From NCBI GenBank assembly GCA_023101725.1, contig JALJCO010007060.1:1-64000 (forward strand): a DNA stretch of 64,000 nt. The letters are read 5' to 3'. The notes below the pieces were generated by a model. That model was not told the origin of the DNA, did no database searches, and was given only the letters and a program-made list of their open reading frames with translations. The position numbers were made by a program, and so were the translations under genes. Positions 12,466 through 23,480 of this stretch are shown in pieces (positions within the stretch are counted from its first letter, which is position 1; each line of letters begins with the position of its first letter). This stretch comes from Atherinomorus stipes (Eukaryota > Chordata > Actinopteri > Atheriniformes > Atherinidae).

Positions 12466-13856
12466 GAACTGATCCTAGAACCTCTCTGATCCTAGATCCT
12501 CTCTGATCCTAGATCCTCTCTGATACTAGATCCTCTCTGATCCTAGATCCTCTCTGATCCTAGAACCTCTCTGATCCTAGATCCTCTCTGATCCTAGAAC
12601 CTCTCTGATCCTAGATCCTCTCTGATCCTAGATCCTTTCTGATCCTAGATCCTCTCTGATCCTAGAACCTCTCTGATCCTAGACCCTCTCTGATCCTAGA
12701 TCCTCTCTGATCCTCTCTGATCCTAGATCCTCTCTGATCCTAGATCCTCTCTGATCCTAGAACCTCTCTGATCCTAGAACCTCTCTGATCCTAGATCCTC
12801 TCTGATCCTCTCTGATCCTAGATCCTCTCTGATCCTAGATCCTCTCTGATCCTAGAACCTCTCTGATCCTAGACCCTCTCTGATCCTAGATCCTCTCTGA
12901 TCCTCTCTGATCCTAGATCCTTTCTGATCCTAGAACCTCTCTGATCCTAGAACCTCTCTGATCCTAGATCCTCTCTGATCCTCTCTGATCCTAGACCCTC
13001 TCTGATCCTAGAACCTCTCTGATCCTAGAACCTCTCTGATCCTAGATCCTCTTTGATCCTAGATCCTCTCTGATCCTAGATCCTCTTTGATCCTAGAACC
13101 TCTCTGATCCTAGACCCTCTCTGATCCTAGATCCTCTCTGATCCTAGAACCTCTCTGATCCTAGATCCTCTTTGATCCTAGAACCTCTCTGATCCTAGAT
13201 CCTCTATGATACTAGAACCTCTCTGATCCTAGATCCTCTCTGATCCTAGATCTTCTCTGATCCTAGATCCTCTCTGATCCTAGAACCTCTCTGATCCTAG
13301 ATCCTCTCTGATCCTAGATCCTCTCTGATCCTAGATCCTCTCTGATCCTAGAACCTCGCTGATCCTAGATCCTCTCTGATCCTAGAACCTCTCTGATCCT
13401 AGATCCTCTTTGATCCTAGAACCTCTCTGATCCTAGATCCTCTATGATACTAGAACCTCTCTGATCCTAGATCCTCTCTGATCCTAGATCCTCTCTGATC
13501 CTAGATCCTCTCTGATCCTCTCTGATCCTAGATCCTCTCTGATCCTAGATCCTCTCTGATCCTAGAACCTCTCTGATCCTAGATCCTCTCTGATCCTAGA
13601 TCCTCTCTGATCCTAGAACCTCTCTGATCCTAGATCCTCTCTGATCCTCTCTGATCCTAGATCCTCTCTGATCCTAGATCCTCTCTGATCCTAGAACCTC
13701 TCTGATCCTAGATCCTCTCTGAGTCCTAGAACCTCTCTGATCCTAGATCCTCTTTGATCCTAGAACCTCTCTGATCCTAGATCCTCTATGATACTAGATC
13801 CTCTCTCTGATCCTAGATCCTCTCTGATCCTAGAACCTCTCTGATCCTAGACCCTA
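12466..13856. repeat. Minisatellite array D, 17-bp unit, about 80 copies
   Basis: The unit GATCCTAGATCCTCTCT (17 bp; AGAACC and AGACCC variants) is repeated, with occasional short units in which GATCCTCTCT follows directly. The rare variant CTATGATACT recurs at 13204, 13442 and 13786; the first spacing is 238 bp, exactly 14 units. The array runs straight into LINE coding sequence at 13857. Confidence 0.97.
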
Positions 13857-14239
13857 GAAGGAAGCTGAGATCATTCAACGTCTGCACCAAGATGTTGCAG
13901 ATCTTCTACAAGTCTGTTGTGGAAAGTGCAATCAGCTTTGCAGCATCTGCTGGGGAAGCAGCATCAGAATCAGAGACTTGAAGAAACTAAACAAGCTGAT
14001 CCAGAAAGCTGGTTCTAAGCTGGGGATAACTCTGGAGCCGCTGGAGCTGATCGTTCAAAAAAGAATGCTGCACAAGCTGATGAAGATGATGGAGGACACT
14101 TCCCATCCTCTCCACAACACGGTGAAGAATCATCAGAGTGTGTTCAGTGGGAGGCTGCGTCAAGTTCGCTGTAGGACGGAGAGATACAGAAATTCATTCC
14201 TGCAGCAGCATCACCCTAAAGAACAAGACTGACTGATTA
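13857..14239 (+). pseudogene. C-terminal fragment of LINE ORF2
   Basis: This is the end of a non-LTR retrotransposon polyprotein downstream of the reverse transcriptase. The first part (13857-13960) reads as the segment before the usual CWG block (FYKSVVESAISFAAS). The frame then shifts, and the second part, open at 13978-14232, contains KKLNKLIQKAGSKLG, then DTSHPLHNTV and RCRTERYRNSFL. Such words (SHPLH..., F..RL...RCRT.R.R.SFLP) are typical of the extreme C-terminus of fish LINE ORF2 proteins. The copy is 5'-truncated at array D, carries a frameshift near 13950, and cannot encode a working enzyme. It is followed by a 3' tail at 14355-14480, interrupted by a reversed SINE tail. Confidence 0.85.
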
Positions 14240-14256
14240 TTGTTGTTTTATTATTT

Positions 14257-14354
14257 CATTCATTCATTTTCTGAACCGTTTATCCAGTTCAGGGTTGCGG
14301 GGGTTGCTGGAGCCTATCCCAGCTATTATCAGGCGAGAGTCAGGGTACACCCTG
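14257..14354 (-). mobile_element. SINE 3'-tail fragment, reversed
   Basis: Read on the minus strand, this stretch begins CAGGGTGTACCCTGACTCTC and ends with the GGATAAACGGTTCAGAAAATG type of tail. That is the 3' half of the teleost tRNA-derived SINE also present at 22921-23264 on the plus strand. It lies between the LINE C-terminus and the LINE tail, which suggests insertion into the 3' UTR, although no target duplication is evident. Confidence 0.7.
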
Positions 14355-14480
14355 TTTATTATTTCATATTAATGTTAAATTGTCAAAAACAAAAAAAAAA
14401 AAAAAAAAGAGTGAGCTTTTTACAATCTTGACGCTCCCTTCTGGGATAAATAAAGTATTTTTCATTTCATTTCATTTGAT
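14355..14480 (+). mobile_element. LINE 3' UTR tail with (ATTTC)n end
   Basis: After an A-run the sequence reads CCCTTCTGGGATAAATAAAG, followed by TATTTTTCATTTCATTTCATT. The same ending is found at 24090-24178 without any coding sequence, so both are 3' ends of one LINE family. It belongs with the ORF2 relic at 13857-14239. Confidence 0.75.
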
Positions 14481-15534
14481 AGAAGACAGTACAGCTGTAG
14501 TTACGTGTGGTACCATCAGGCCTGTCGCACCCCCGAAGGTCCGTTTTTACGCAGAAGACATGTAATTCAGTCTGGGGATGAACAACTTCATGATCTGAGT
14601 CGATGTCTCGGCTACGTGATGGGGGGGGGGGGGGTCATGACTCGTCCACATGTTGGCTTTTATCTGCTCTGAGACACATGCAGGACGAACAACACGGAGG
14701 ACTTCTGGTCTGGACCTGCAGCTCCGCCACATCAGACGATGTATGCTCGACTTAAACGGAGAAGCAAGCCGTGTGTTGTCCTCTGGTTGCTACGACGACA
14801 GACTTCTAAAACCTCTTTGTTGCAGCGTTGCCACCTGCAGTCAGGTAAATGTTTGATTTCCAGCTACGCTAGCTCTTTCCGTCCCCTGCTTAGGGATTTG
14901 TTCCTGAACAAAGCCGCCTCATGTGGTCTGATCTGTTGTTTATGCTACAAGCGGCCCGGCGACTCGTCTCTGGGAAGCCATCTTTCCTGTAAAGCTGTGT
15001 GAAGTAAACGGAGATCAGCCCCCCAAGGTCCGCTCAGGCTGAATAATTACCTCCCGTAAGCCACTGAGCTTTGCTGTTTACTTTTCTGAAGGGAATGAAG
15101 CTCCTGGTACACTCAGGCTGGAGATCAGGTCTGTCCGTCAGGAACAAGCGGCTCTTCGGTCCCTGTTATTACTGTCCCGCAGGCGTCATTTCCTTACATG
15201 CACTCACCTGGCTGACACTACTGCTAAATAGTACTGCTGCTACTCTACTGCTAAAATCGGAAAGTTCATAAACTTGTACAAGTGCAGCAGAAAAGAGTCA
15301 AACCTACAAGGCTGACTCATTTTAAGCACTTCAGCTGTTTTGTAGTAAAATCTCTGACTCACATTCTGTCAGATTAGAAAGGCTGGGGCATTGTGGGAAT
15401 GCGTTTTGATTTGTATCAGCAACGGACTGGATGCTCTTCATCATGGATGCTCTTCATCCTCCTCAACACGCCAGCAGCTTCCTCAGCCAGGGAGCAGTCT
15501 GGAAACTTTGGGGATCTGTTGGGTGACAGAGGAC
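14481..15534. other. Unique stretch, no gene recognised
   Basis: It contains a G-run (about 14621-14634) and only short overlapping frames without motifs. Nothing else is supported. Confidence 0.5.
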
Positions 15535-16801
15535 ATCGTAGAACTGGACAACCGGACTAGAACTGTAGAACCGGACTAGAACTTTAGAACCGGACTAGAA
15601 ATGTACAACCGGACTAGAACTGTAGAACCGGACTAGAAATGTACAACTGGACTAGAACTGTAGAACCGGACTAGAAATGTACAACTGGACTAGAAATGTA
15701 GAACTGGACTAGAATAGGAACTGGACTAGAACTGTAGAACCGGACTAGAAATGTACAACTGGACTAGAAAAGTAGAACCGGATAGGGTGAGGATAGAAAT
15801 GTAAGTGGACTAGAACTGTAGAACCGGACTAGAACTTAAAGACAGGACTAGAAATGTACAACGGACTAGAACTGTAGAACCGGACTAGAACTGTAGAACC
15901 GGACTAGAAATGTACAACTGGACTAGAACTGTAGAACCGGACTAGAACTTAGAAAGCGGACTAGAAATGTACAACTGGACTAGAACTGTAGAACCGGACT
16001 AGAACTGTAGAACCGGACTAGAAATGTACAACTGGACTAGAAAAGTAGAACCGGACTAGAACTGTGGAACCGGACTAAAAATGTACAATGGACTAGAACG
16101 TAGAACCGGACTAGGGCATAGAACTTGAAAGAAATGTACAACTGGACTAGAACTGTAGAACCGGACTAGAACGTAGAACCGGACTAGAAATGTACAACTG
16201 GACTAAGACATAGAACCGGACTAGAACTGTAGAACCGGACTAAGAAACTATTCAACTGAACTAGAACTATAGAACCGGACTAGAACTGTAGAACCGGACT
16301 AGAAATGTACTTAACTGGACTAGAACTGTAGAACCGGACTAGAAATGTACAACTGGACTAGAAGAGTAGAACCAGACTAGAACTGTAGAACCGGACTAGA
16401 AATGTACAACTGGACTAGAAAACTGTAGAACCGGACTAGAACCTTAGGGAACCGGACTAGAAATGTACAACTGGACTAGAAAAGTAGAACCGGACTAGAA
16501 CTGTAGAACCGGACTAGAACTGTAGAACCGGACTAGAACTTGAACCGGACTAGAACTGTAGAACTGGCCTAGACATTGCAGGAACTGGACTAAAACTGTA
16601 GAACTGGACTAGAACTGTAGAACCGAACTAGAACTGTGAACTGGCCTAGACATGTAGAACTGGACTAAAACTGTAGAACTGGACTAGAACTGCAGAACCG
16701 AACTGATGTAAGAACTGGCCTAGACATGTAGAACTGGACTAAAACTGTAGAACTGGACTGGAACTGTAGAACCGAACTAGAACTGTAGAACTGGACTGGA
16801 A
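15535..16801. repeat. Minisatellite array E, 19-bp unit arranged as 38-bp dimers
   Basis: Units of GTAGAACCGGACTAGAACT alternate with the diverged GTACAACTGGACTAGAAAT. Many units have one- to several-base deletions or scrambled stretches (for example 15778-15800, 16105-16135 and 16235-16260), unlike the clean arrays elsewhere in the window. Real decay or poor read consensus could explain this. The right edge joins L1 sequence near 16802. Confidence 0.93.
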
Positions 16802-19172
16802 TTTGTTTTGTAAATGATACACTTCTGAAGTATCTTCCTAATGAGAAAGTATGTATAGATTTTTTAAATCCTCTTAACCTTGATTAGCTGAATTCAGAGG
16901 CTGCATGCTCTCTGGTAACACTAATGACCTTGGAAGAATTAAGCAAGGCCATAATTCCATGAATAAAGGGTACGGCACCTGGGCTAGACGGAATACCATC
17001 AGAGTTATGTGGCCGTTCGGCTATAACGGCCCTCTATTATTAAGATGATCAATTACTCTATCATTCAAGGGTCTTTCAGTGAAAGCTGTAATGTGGCCAT
17101 CATGTCTTTATTACTGAAAAATAACGAGCCACCCACAGGTTGCACTTCTTACCGACCAATTAGCTCCATGTAAACACTGAACTTAAAGCTTTTGCAAAAA
17201 TTCTGGCAACTAGATTGGAACAACATATGACTGAATTGAGTTGCAGTGATCAAACAGGATTTACTAAATTCAAATTATCTTCAGACAATATTAGACGTTT
17301 AATATATATTAAAGGTGCATCATCAAATTTGCATAACCAAAATGCAATTTTATCATCTGATGCCGAGAAGGCGTTTGATCGGTTGGAATGGAGCTTCAAC
17401 ATCTGGGTTTTTCCATGAAGTTTATAAATATGATAAAAACTCTGTATGCGAATCCTTCTGCACTAGTGTTAACTGGCAACGTATGTTCATCCAGGTTTGC
17501 TATATCCCGTTCATCTCGCCAGGGTGGTCCTTTGTCCCCACTCCTATTTTGTATATCATTGGAACCAATCGCACAATTAGTCAGACAGTCAGAGGAATTG
17601 GCTCCAATTAACCGTGACGTTGCAGCCAACTATTGGTTGCAGCGCTGTGTCACTCACTAGCAAATGATGTAAACCAGGTATGAACATCGCGGGTGTTTGA
17701 AGGCGCAGCATGTCGGATTCGGTAAAGAAACGCAAGGAAACATTACCGGAGGAAGAGAGGACAAGAAAGAGGAAGGGACAGAACAAGAGTCAAGATAAGA
17801 CTGTCTGTTACTGGCTGGAGGGAATCACAGTTCAGGTACCATGAAGATGGATGCTAGTTTAGCCGCTGATAGGGGGGTCACTGGGAAAACTGTTCTGCTG
17901 TGTCTTTAATGCCTTTGGGTTCAAGGAGAATGGAAGGACCCTTATGTGACATCCCGATTGTTCCAAGTATAACGTATTTAGGTGTTTTGATCCACCCCTT
18001 CCTTGATACGCTGGTCAAAAATAATTATAAAAAGATGCTGCTCACCTTAAAAGGTGGGGCTTTCTTCCAACATCGTTTCAGGCTCAGTTATCAATAATCA
18101 AATGAATATAGCGCCCTGGATAAATTTTGTAAGCTCTATGTTACCCCTACCACCACCAGAAGGCTATTTTAAGAAAGTGCAATCACTTATAAATAAGTAT
18201 TTATGGGATGAGAAAAGCCTCAACCCTATAGATCTACATCATCAGGGGGCGTAGGCCTTCCAAATTTTGAGTGGTACTCATGGTGCTTTGTATTAAGATC
18301 ACTTTCTTCTTGGTATAAAACAGACAATGCAGCAGCATGGATGCCGATAGAAATAGATTTAATAAATCCTTATATAATGCCCACTTTATTACATTCGAAG
18401 ATGCCTCAAAAAATGCTTGACACTCAGTTTGGGCCCATTGTTGCACATCTTGTGTCGGTTTGGAATAAAGTCAATAAACACTTGGACAAAGACAAAGATT
18501 ACCATCTTCAAACACCAATTTCTCATAACTACTCTCTTTTAATTGATAAAACGCCAATTTCTTTCCCCTCATGGGAACGCAAGGGCTTAGCTCTTTGAAG
18601 AATATCACAGGACCAGACGGATTGAGGGAGTTCCATGATCTACAAAGAGACTACAATTTGCCAGGGTCACCTTTCTTTTTCTATCTACAATTACGCACCG
18701 CTATGCGTTCTCATGGGGATGCATGCTAAAAAACCATCCTCCACGCACCATTCTGAGCAAAGCAAAAAACTCCGCTACTGTATCCGACCTGTATAAATTG
18801 TTAGTCTGTTCCTCTTATAAAATTCTGCCGATCACACAATTTTGGGAAAATGAGTTGAGGGATAATTAAGAATGGGATCATATCTGAGAAATATCTATTT
18901 CTCCCAGAAATCCCAGTCATCAAATGATCCATTATAAAATCATACATCAAGCTTATTTATGGCCTAAGAGACTGCAACAAATGAAACTAAAACATAACCG
19001 ATATTGTGACTTTTGCCCGAGTAATACTACAGGTACTTTTTCCCACATGGTGTAATGCTCTGAGGTTTTTCAGTTTTGGGAAAATATTGCAAAGATGCTC
19101 TCAGATATTACTGGAAGGGTCATTCCCTGTACTCCCAGGCTTCTTTTATTAGATGACACCTCAAATTTAAAT
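16802..19172 (+). mobile_element. Degenerate L1/Tx1-clade LINE (ORF2 RT and C-terminal region)
   Basis: Translated pieces in several frames follow the order of an L1-clade ORF2. A GTAPGLDGIPSE block lies at about 16970-17005, then the RT palm with SSDNIRRLIYI and DAEKAFDRLEW (first catalytic Asp, about 17360-17395), then SRQGGPLSPLLFCISLEPIA (about 17514-17573). The FADD catalytic box expected next is missing; 17607-17899 holds unrelated sequence. ORF2 resumes at about 17900 with YLGVLI and YLWDEKSLNP-type words and reaches the C-terminal Cys-rich segment (CDFCPSNTTGTFSH, about 19006-19050). Frameshifts and stops are frequent. The 5' part (endonuclease, ORF1) is absent, and array E abuts the truncation. 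It is an old, dead copy and a different subfamily from the minus-strand L1 at 25472-27420. Confidence 0.88.
17710..17844 (+). other. Short basic ORF (44 codons) inside the L1 gap, unknown
   Basis: Within the segment that replaces the L1 catalytic box there is a 44-codon frame starting ATGTCGGATTCG. The product is strongly charged: it begins MSDSVKKRK, then has a Glu-rich turn and an RTRKRKGQ cluster. It could be the first exon of a retroposed or transposon gene, since the sequence upstream (17607-17709) has promoter-like GC content, but I recognise no family. It may equally be chance. No terminal repeats were found at the edges of the 17607-17899 segment. Confidence 0.3.
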
Positions 19173-19215
19173 TGACGATTAACTAACTAGTCGACTAATC
19201 GTGGCAGCCCCTAAA
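19173..19215 (-). mobile_element. Terminal fragment of a hAT-like element
   Basis: Read on the minus strand it begins AGGGGCTGCCACGATTAGTC and continues with a GACTAGTTAGTTAATCG stretch. GGGCTGC.ACGATTAGTCGACTA is a common start of fish hAT-type non-autonomous elements. It marks the right edge of the L1 relic. No partner end was found. Confidence 0.45.
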
Positions 19216-20570
19216 ACACACCGGTGTTTTATTTTCCAGTGTGGATAGTTAGTTATTAAACTCATGTCTGTCAGATGAACCATAGTTTTCATTCATGCAC
19301 TGAATGAAAAGCAGAATAAGAGAGATCAGCGAGCTCATCAGTATCTGTGGACCCGTCCAGCGTCGTCCACGTCTCCGCGTGGGCAGGTGGGACACGTATA
19401 CGAGGGCATCAGTGATTCTGCACTGATGCGACATGCAGGATTCACTTTATTTGCAGTCACGCTGAGCAGCTTCAGGAAACTCGGCATGTCTTTGACTTCA
19501 GTTTGCTAAATTAACAGATAGAAGTTATTCTGAATCTGCTGCAACAGCATGTATTCAACCGGTGCAACATCGTTTTCACTGCTGCATTTGGGCTTTTTCT
19601 GCAAACTGCCTAATCATCATGCAGCGCATCGCCCTGCCAATTACTGCAACACAAAGTGACTTTCACAACCTGGTGGGCACAGCATGGAGCCAGTTTAATC
19701 GGAATTATTCAGTGTACACATATAGAAAGCTTCATCAGCGCTGCCCACGGCAGGCCTGCACACGCTGACCTGCAGGGAAACCTGCCGCACAGAAACACCA
19801 GCACCACATCAAAGCTGCGTTCTTTCATTACGATCCAAATGAGAATCAGATGAACCCACAGTTCCTCACCCTCTTGCTTTTTATTGCTCCTCTTCACTTA
19901 GTTGGCCTACACGGTAGCGGATCAAAGACCGGGACCGCTTTCATGTGACGTGATTTAACGGAGGCGGCTACACAAGCGCCAACGCACCCGTGCAGGTGGA
20001 GTTGCTACAGTGCAGAGACGCTCCACCGGCAGCACCGAGGTCGGCCTGTTTCCACAGAAACACCTTCATTAATAATCCGCCATATGTGGCCGAGCAGCAC
20101 GCGGGAGCTTTTTATGACCTCCAGTTCGTGCATCTTCCCGGATGGAGCCTATGAGAGGTTAATGAGCATCGTCCTCGGTAAATCATTTCGTGTCGGCGGC
20201 AGCACTTCTCCACATAACGATGGTAAATGATGGTGGCCCGAAGCCGAAAGGGGGCAGCGGCTGAAAGTCTCGGCTTGTTTGCTGAAAACTGTGAAATCAT
20301 GAGTGTGTATCTCAGAGTCCTCCCAGTACGACGTTTACAATCCTCCTCCTCCTTCATCCGTTTATTTAATGAATCCTCTGCAGCCCTCCTCCATGCGGGG
20401 GACGTCTCCACCTACTCAGGACATGAGAAACTGCCTTCCTGCCCTGGGAGACGGGGAACGGGGACGGGGGGGTCATAGAGAGATGGTCAGGAACACCAAC
20501 ACAAATGTTCCAAACTGGGAACTCTGGAAGCAGAAACCGGTAAACCGTCTCCAGTGACCCCCCGCAGACG
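19216..20570. other. Unique stretch, no gene recognised
   Basis: Several frames of 60-99 codons overlap on both strands (for example 20112-20411 minus against 20227-20478 plus). None has a recognisable domain, and no repeat structure is apparent. Confidence 0.5.
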
Positions 20571-21345
20571 TCAGAGGTGGAAAAACTACGGAAAAATTGT
20601 AATTAAGTAAAAGTATTATTACTTTGCTTAAATTTTACTTAAGTAAAAGTAAAAGTACCCATCTAAAAATGTACTTGAGTAAAAGTAAAAAAGTGCTGAA
20701 AGGATAACTTTTTTTTTTTTTTTTTACCTTATTTCTAGAAGATTATACGTACATTTACTCACCGGTAAAGTGTCTGCATCACTTTGAGTTCTTCTGAAGA
20801 TATTACGCTGAGTCGTGTTTCGGTGTTCCTCCAGTGTCATGGCAGACGGGGCAGCCTCTATCAGACATTATCTGCAGCACAACTCCTTCATTTCATCCTA
20901 GAAGGAATGAACGAGTACTATTGTCCTGTGAGTTCAGTTTCTCTAATCGTGTTGTTGTTATCTGGGTAGCAGCTGATCGTCTCATCGTGAACACGCGGCT
21001 CTGAGAACTGCATAGAACCCTGATAACTAACGGAAAGATAAATCTGAACTCAGGACAAAAGTACTCGTTCGTTTTTTCATTCTATTTAAAGTATTGGTGA
21101 AATCAAAGAGTTGTGCTGCAGATGATGTCTGATAGAGGCTGTCTGCCTCCAGCATTTTACTGGATGAACACCGAAGAGCGACTCAATGTAATATCTTCCA
21201 AAGGAGTCAAAGGGATGCAGAAACTTTTACCGGTGAGGAAATACCTAGCCACAAGGTCCAGGTTAAAAAAAAAGAAAGTTATCTTTTAATTTAAAATGTA
21301 CTCAGTAAAAGTTACCTTGTTACTATCAGTCACTTGCTGTAAAAA
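20571..21345 (+). mobile_element. Tol2-like non-autonomous hAT element with internal foldback arms
   Basis: The left end starts CAGAGGTGGAAAAACTACGG and is followed by repeated AAGTAAAAGTA words up to about 20695, the pattern of Tol2-type subterminal regions. Inside, 20756-20888 is an imperfect inverted copy of 21106-21238; matching words include ACTCACCGGTAAAG against TTTACCGGTGAG, and CTATCAGACATTATCTGCAG against its complement. The right side has AATGTACTCAGTAAAAGTTA at about 21294-21313, but a clean terminal CTCTG and an 8-bp target duplication are not visible, so the right border is approximate. There is no transposase frame. It is a dead or cross-mobilised MITE. Confidence 0.75.
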
Positions 21346-22199
21346 GGATGAGTTATAAATCCAACACAGTTTTTGAAAAACTTGCACGATAAAAAGAGAA
21401 AAATAAAACCAAATCAAAGAATCCAAGATGGTGAAAATATTGAGCAAATCCTTATTAACACACTGCTCTTTTTTCTTTCTATCGGAACATAAAGTCTAAA
21501 TTCAGTTGTCTTAAAGCAGCCGCATCATGAAAAATGGACTTTCAGAGCTTCTCAGCATGTTTGTTTTTTCCTCATAAAAACTTCATCTAAGTCGTTTTTT
21601 TCTTCATCTGTGCATATGTGAGTAATATATGAATATTCAGACCAAGCTCCTTAACACGACTGACGGACCACCGGTATACGCAGCGAGGTGGCACCAATCA
21701 TGAAACCACAAACACGCATGTGCAGCATCGTAGCAAGACGCCCTCTTTGTTCCAGAGAAACTGGAGGAGAAACCCCCCTAACCTATCCACACTCTGAGGA
21801 AGAAACCAACGCCTGCAGGAAGATTTCCTCAGAGACAAACAGCCGTCAGCTAACAGACGTTTGATCCAGAGGTCAGAGGGAAAGCTTGATTTTCATCTCT
21901 ACATGACGGCACGTCGGAAAAAATGTGGTCGTTCTCAGAGTGAGAGTTTATTTGTTGTCCTGGACGATGAATCGACTCCAGAAGTGGTTGGATTTTATCT
22001 TCAGGAGCAGAAAAAGCCTCAACTTTGTGTGTGAACTTCACTCCTGATAACTTCATGAATCTCAGGCAGTAAAGTGTTTTAACAGGTGCAGACGTCTGAT
22101 TGGACGTTACAGAAACACCTGATTGTCTCAAAGTGTTGCTCAACAACATTTTAGCTTCAGAGCTCCATCATGCTTGTTTACTTGTTTTTAATTTTTCTG
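21346..22199. other. Unique stretch, no gene recognised
   Basis: AT-rich sequence with frames under 100 codons on both strands and no motif. The frame at 21850-22149 (minus) has no stop for 99 codons but no recognisable content. Confidence 0.45.
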
Positions 22200-22344
22200 T
22201 TAAACAACAATTCAGAATCAATGTGATGATTTTCATAGAGTTTGTATTTATTACTTTTGTCAATTTCAACTTATTTCACTGACAGATAATTTTTTTCCTT
22301 CTTTAATTGGAAGGTTTGGATAATTTTGAGCACTGTGTGTGTAC

Positions 22345-22345
<1 letters not shown>
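22200..22345 (-). mobile_element. Tc1-like terminal region (left partner)
   Basis: The stretch ends TTTGGATAATTTTGAGCACTGT. Its reverse complement resembles the sequence at 22806-22920, which starts ACAGTCGTCCTCGAAATTAT; both share an AATTGAAGG-type word at the same distance from the end. ACAGT followed by an AAATTATT stretch is typical of Tc1/mariner termini. No transposase is attached. Confidence 0.4.

Positions 22346-22346
<1 letters not shown>

Positions 22347-22390
<44 letters not shown>
22347..22390. repeat. (TA)n microsatellite
   Basis: About 20 TA dinucleotides preceded by GTGTGTACATATGTG. It continues as ATATATACACACAC on the far side of the MITE at 22391-22784, so the MITE split one microsatellite. 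Confidence 0.9.
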
Positions 22391-22784
22391 GGGTTGTCAG
22401 CATTAATGCATGAATTGCGATTAGTTAAAAAAGAATCCATAATGTGATGACATTTTTTAACCGCATTTCAAATGTAAGCTGTTTTGTCCCTTTGACCAAC
22501 CTGTATCAGCCCCTTTGGCCTAATGTGAAGCGGTAAAAAGTGATGGATGAAAAGTAGTTTTAAACAGCCTGTTTAATAAATAATGATAAAGAAAATCAGA
22601 CGGTTCCGTCGACAAGACTAACGCCAAACTTGATGGTAAAATACACTACATTACGGGCTTAGAACTGCCTCGATATGCAAAATAACAGAATATTACACAT
22701 GCAATTCAAACAGTGATTAATCGCAGTTAGCTCAGAAGCTTCTGCGATTTATCGTGATTAAAAAATTAATCGTTTGACAACCCT
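22391..22784. mobile_element. MITE with GGGTTGTCA termini
   Basis: The left end reads GGGTTGTCAGCATTAATGC and the right end, reversed, reads AGGGTTGTCAAACGATTAAT. About 394 bp lie between, with TA-rich microsatellite on both sides. Words such as GCGATTAGTTAA and TGATTAAAAAATTAATCG are the usual content of the fish GGGTTGTCAAA elements. There is no open frame. A related terminus recurs at about 23833. Confidence 0.65.
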
Positions 22785-22805
22785 AATATATACACACACA
22801 CACAT

Positions 22806-22920
22806 ACAGTCGTCCTCGAAATTATTCATTTCCTTCAATTAAAGATAATTCTAAGTTCACAATAGTGACTCATTTAACAAGAAACTTTAAAAATGTAAAA
22901 ATACCGGAAGAGACTGGAAC
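22806..22920 (+). mobile_element. Tc1-like terminal region (right partner)
   Basis: It starts ACAGTCGTCCTCGAAATTAT, followed by CAATTAAAGATAATTC. It is in inverted orientation to 22200-22345 across the TA microsatellite. No coding sequence follows; a SINE begins at 22921. Confidence 0.4.
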
Positions 22921-23264
22921 AGGGGCTGCACGGTGGCGTGGTGGTTAGCACCGCAGCCTCACAGTCAGAAGGTCGCTAGTTTGATTCCCAGCTGGGGAGG
23001 GGGTTCCAACGGTTCCTTCCTGTGTGGAGTTTGCATGTTCTCCCGTGTATGTGTGGGTTCTCTCCGGGTTCTCCGGCTTCCTCCCACAGTCCAAAGACAT
23101 GATGTGGGTTACCTGGTCACTCTGAACTGTCCCTATGAATGGTTGTCTGTCTCTCTGTGACAGACCGGTTACCTGTCCAGGTAAACCCACCTCTCACCTG
23201 ATAATAGCTGGATAGACTCCAGAACCCTGATCTGGATAAGCGGTACAGAAAATGACTGACTGAC
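22921..23264 (+). mobile_element. tRNA-derived SINE (DANA/mermaid type)
   Basis: The head GGGGCTGCACGGTGGCGTGG, with GGTTAGCACCGCAGCCTCAC and a degenerate B box (CTAGTTTGATTCCC), is tRNA-like. The central domain has TGTGTGGAGTTTGCATGTTC, TCTCCGGGTTCTCCGGCTTC and CCCACAGTCCAAAGACATG, which are conserved in teleost DANA/mermaid SINEs. The tail ends GGATAAGCGGTACAGAAAAT followed by a GACT repeat. It is complete at both ends by appearance. It would be RNA polymerase III transcribed and LINE-mobilised if active. No clear target duplication was found. Confidence 0.85.
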
Positions 23265-23299
23265 AAGGGGGGAAGAGAATGTATTTGAAACGGAGCAGG

Positions 23300-23480
23300 A
23301 GGAAGTACAAATCAATCAATCAAATTTTATTTCTATAGCACTTTTCGTGCATAACAGCTTTGCAAAGTGCTTCACATAATAGAAACAACACGTGACATCA
23401 AGTCCTTCAAGTTTATCTCAAACAGCACACATACACATGCATACACATATGTACTCGATTTTAGCAGTTAAATCGATGTG
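23300..23480 (+). repeat. Dispersed repeat with ATTTTATTTCTATAGCAC core
   Basis: AATCAATCAAATTTTATTTC, TATAGCACTTTTCGTGC and CAAAGTGCTTCACATAATAG form the well-known AT-rich dispersed motif that begins many fish retroposon tails. A short version of the same kind (AAATCAATTCAGCTTTATTA) occurs near 12325. No frame is present. Confidence 0.5.
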
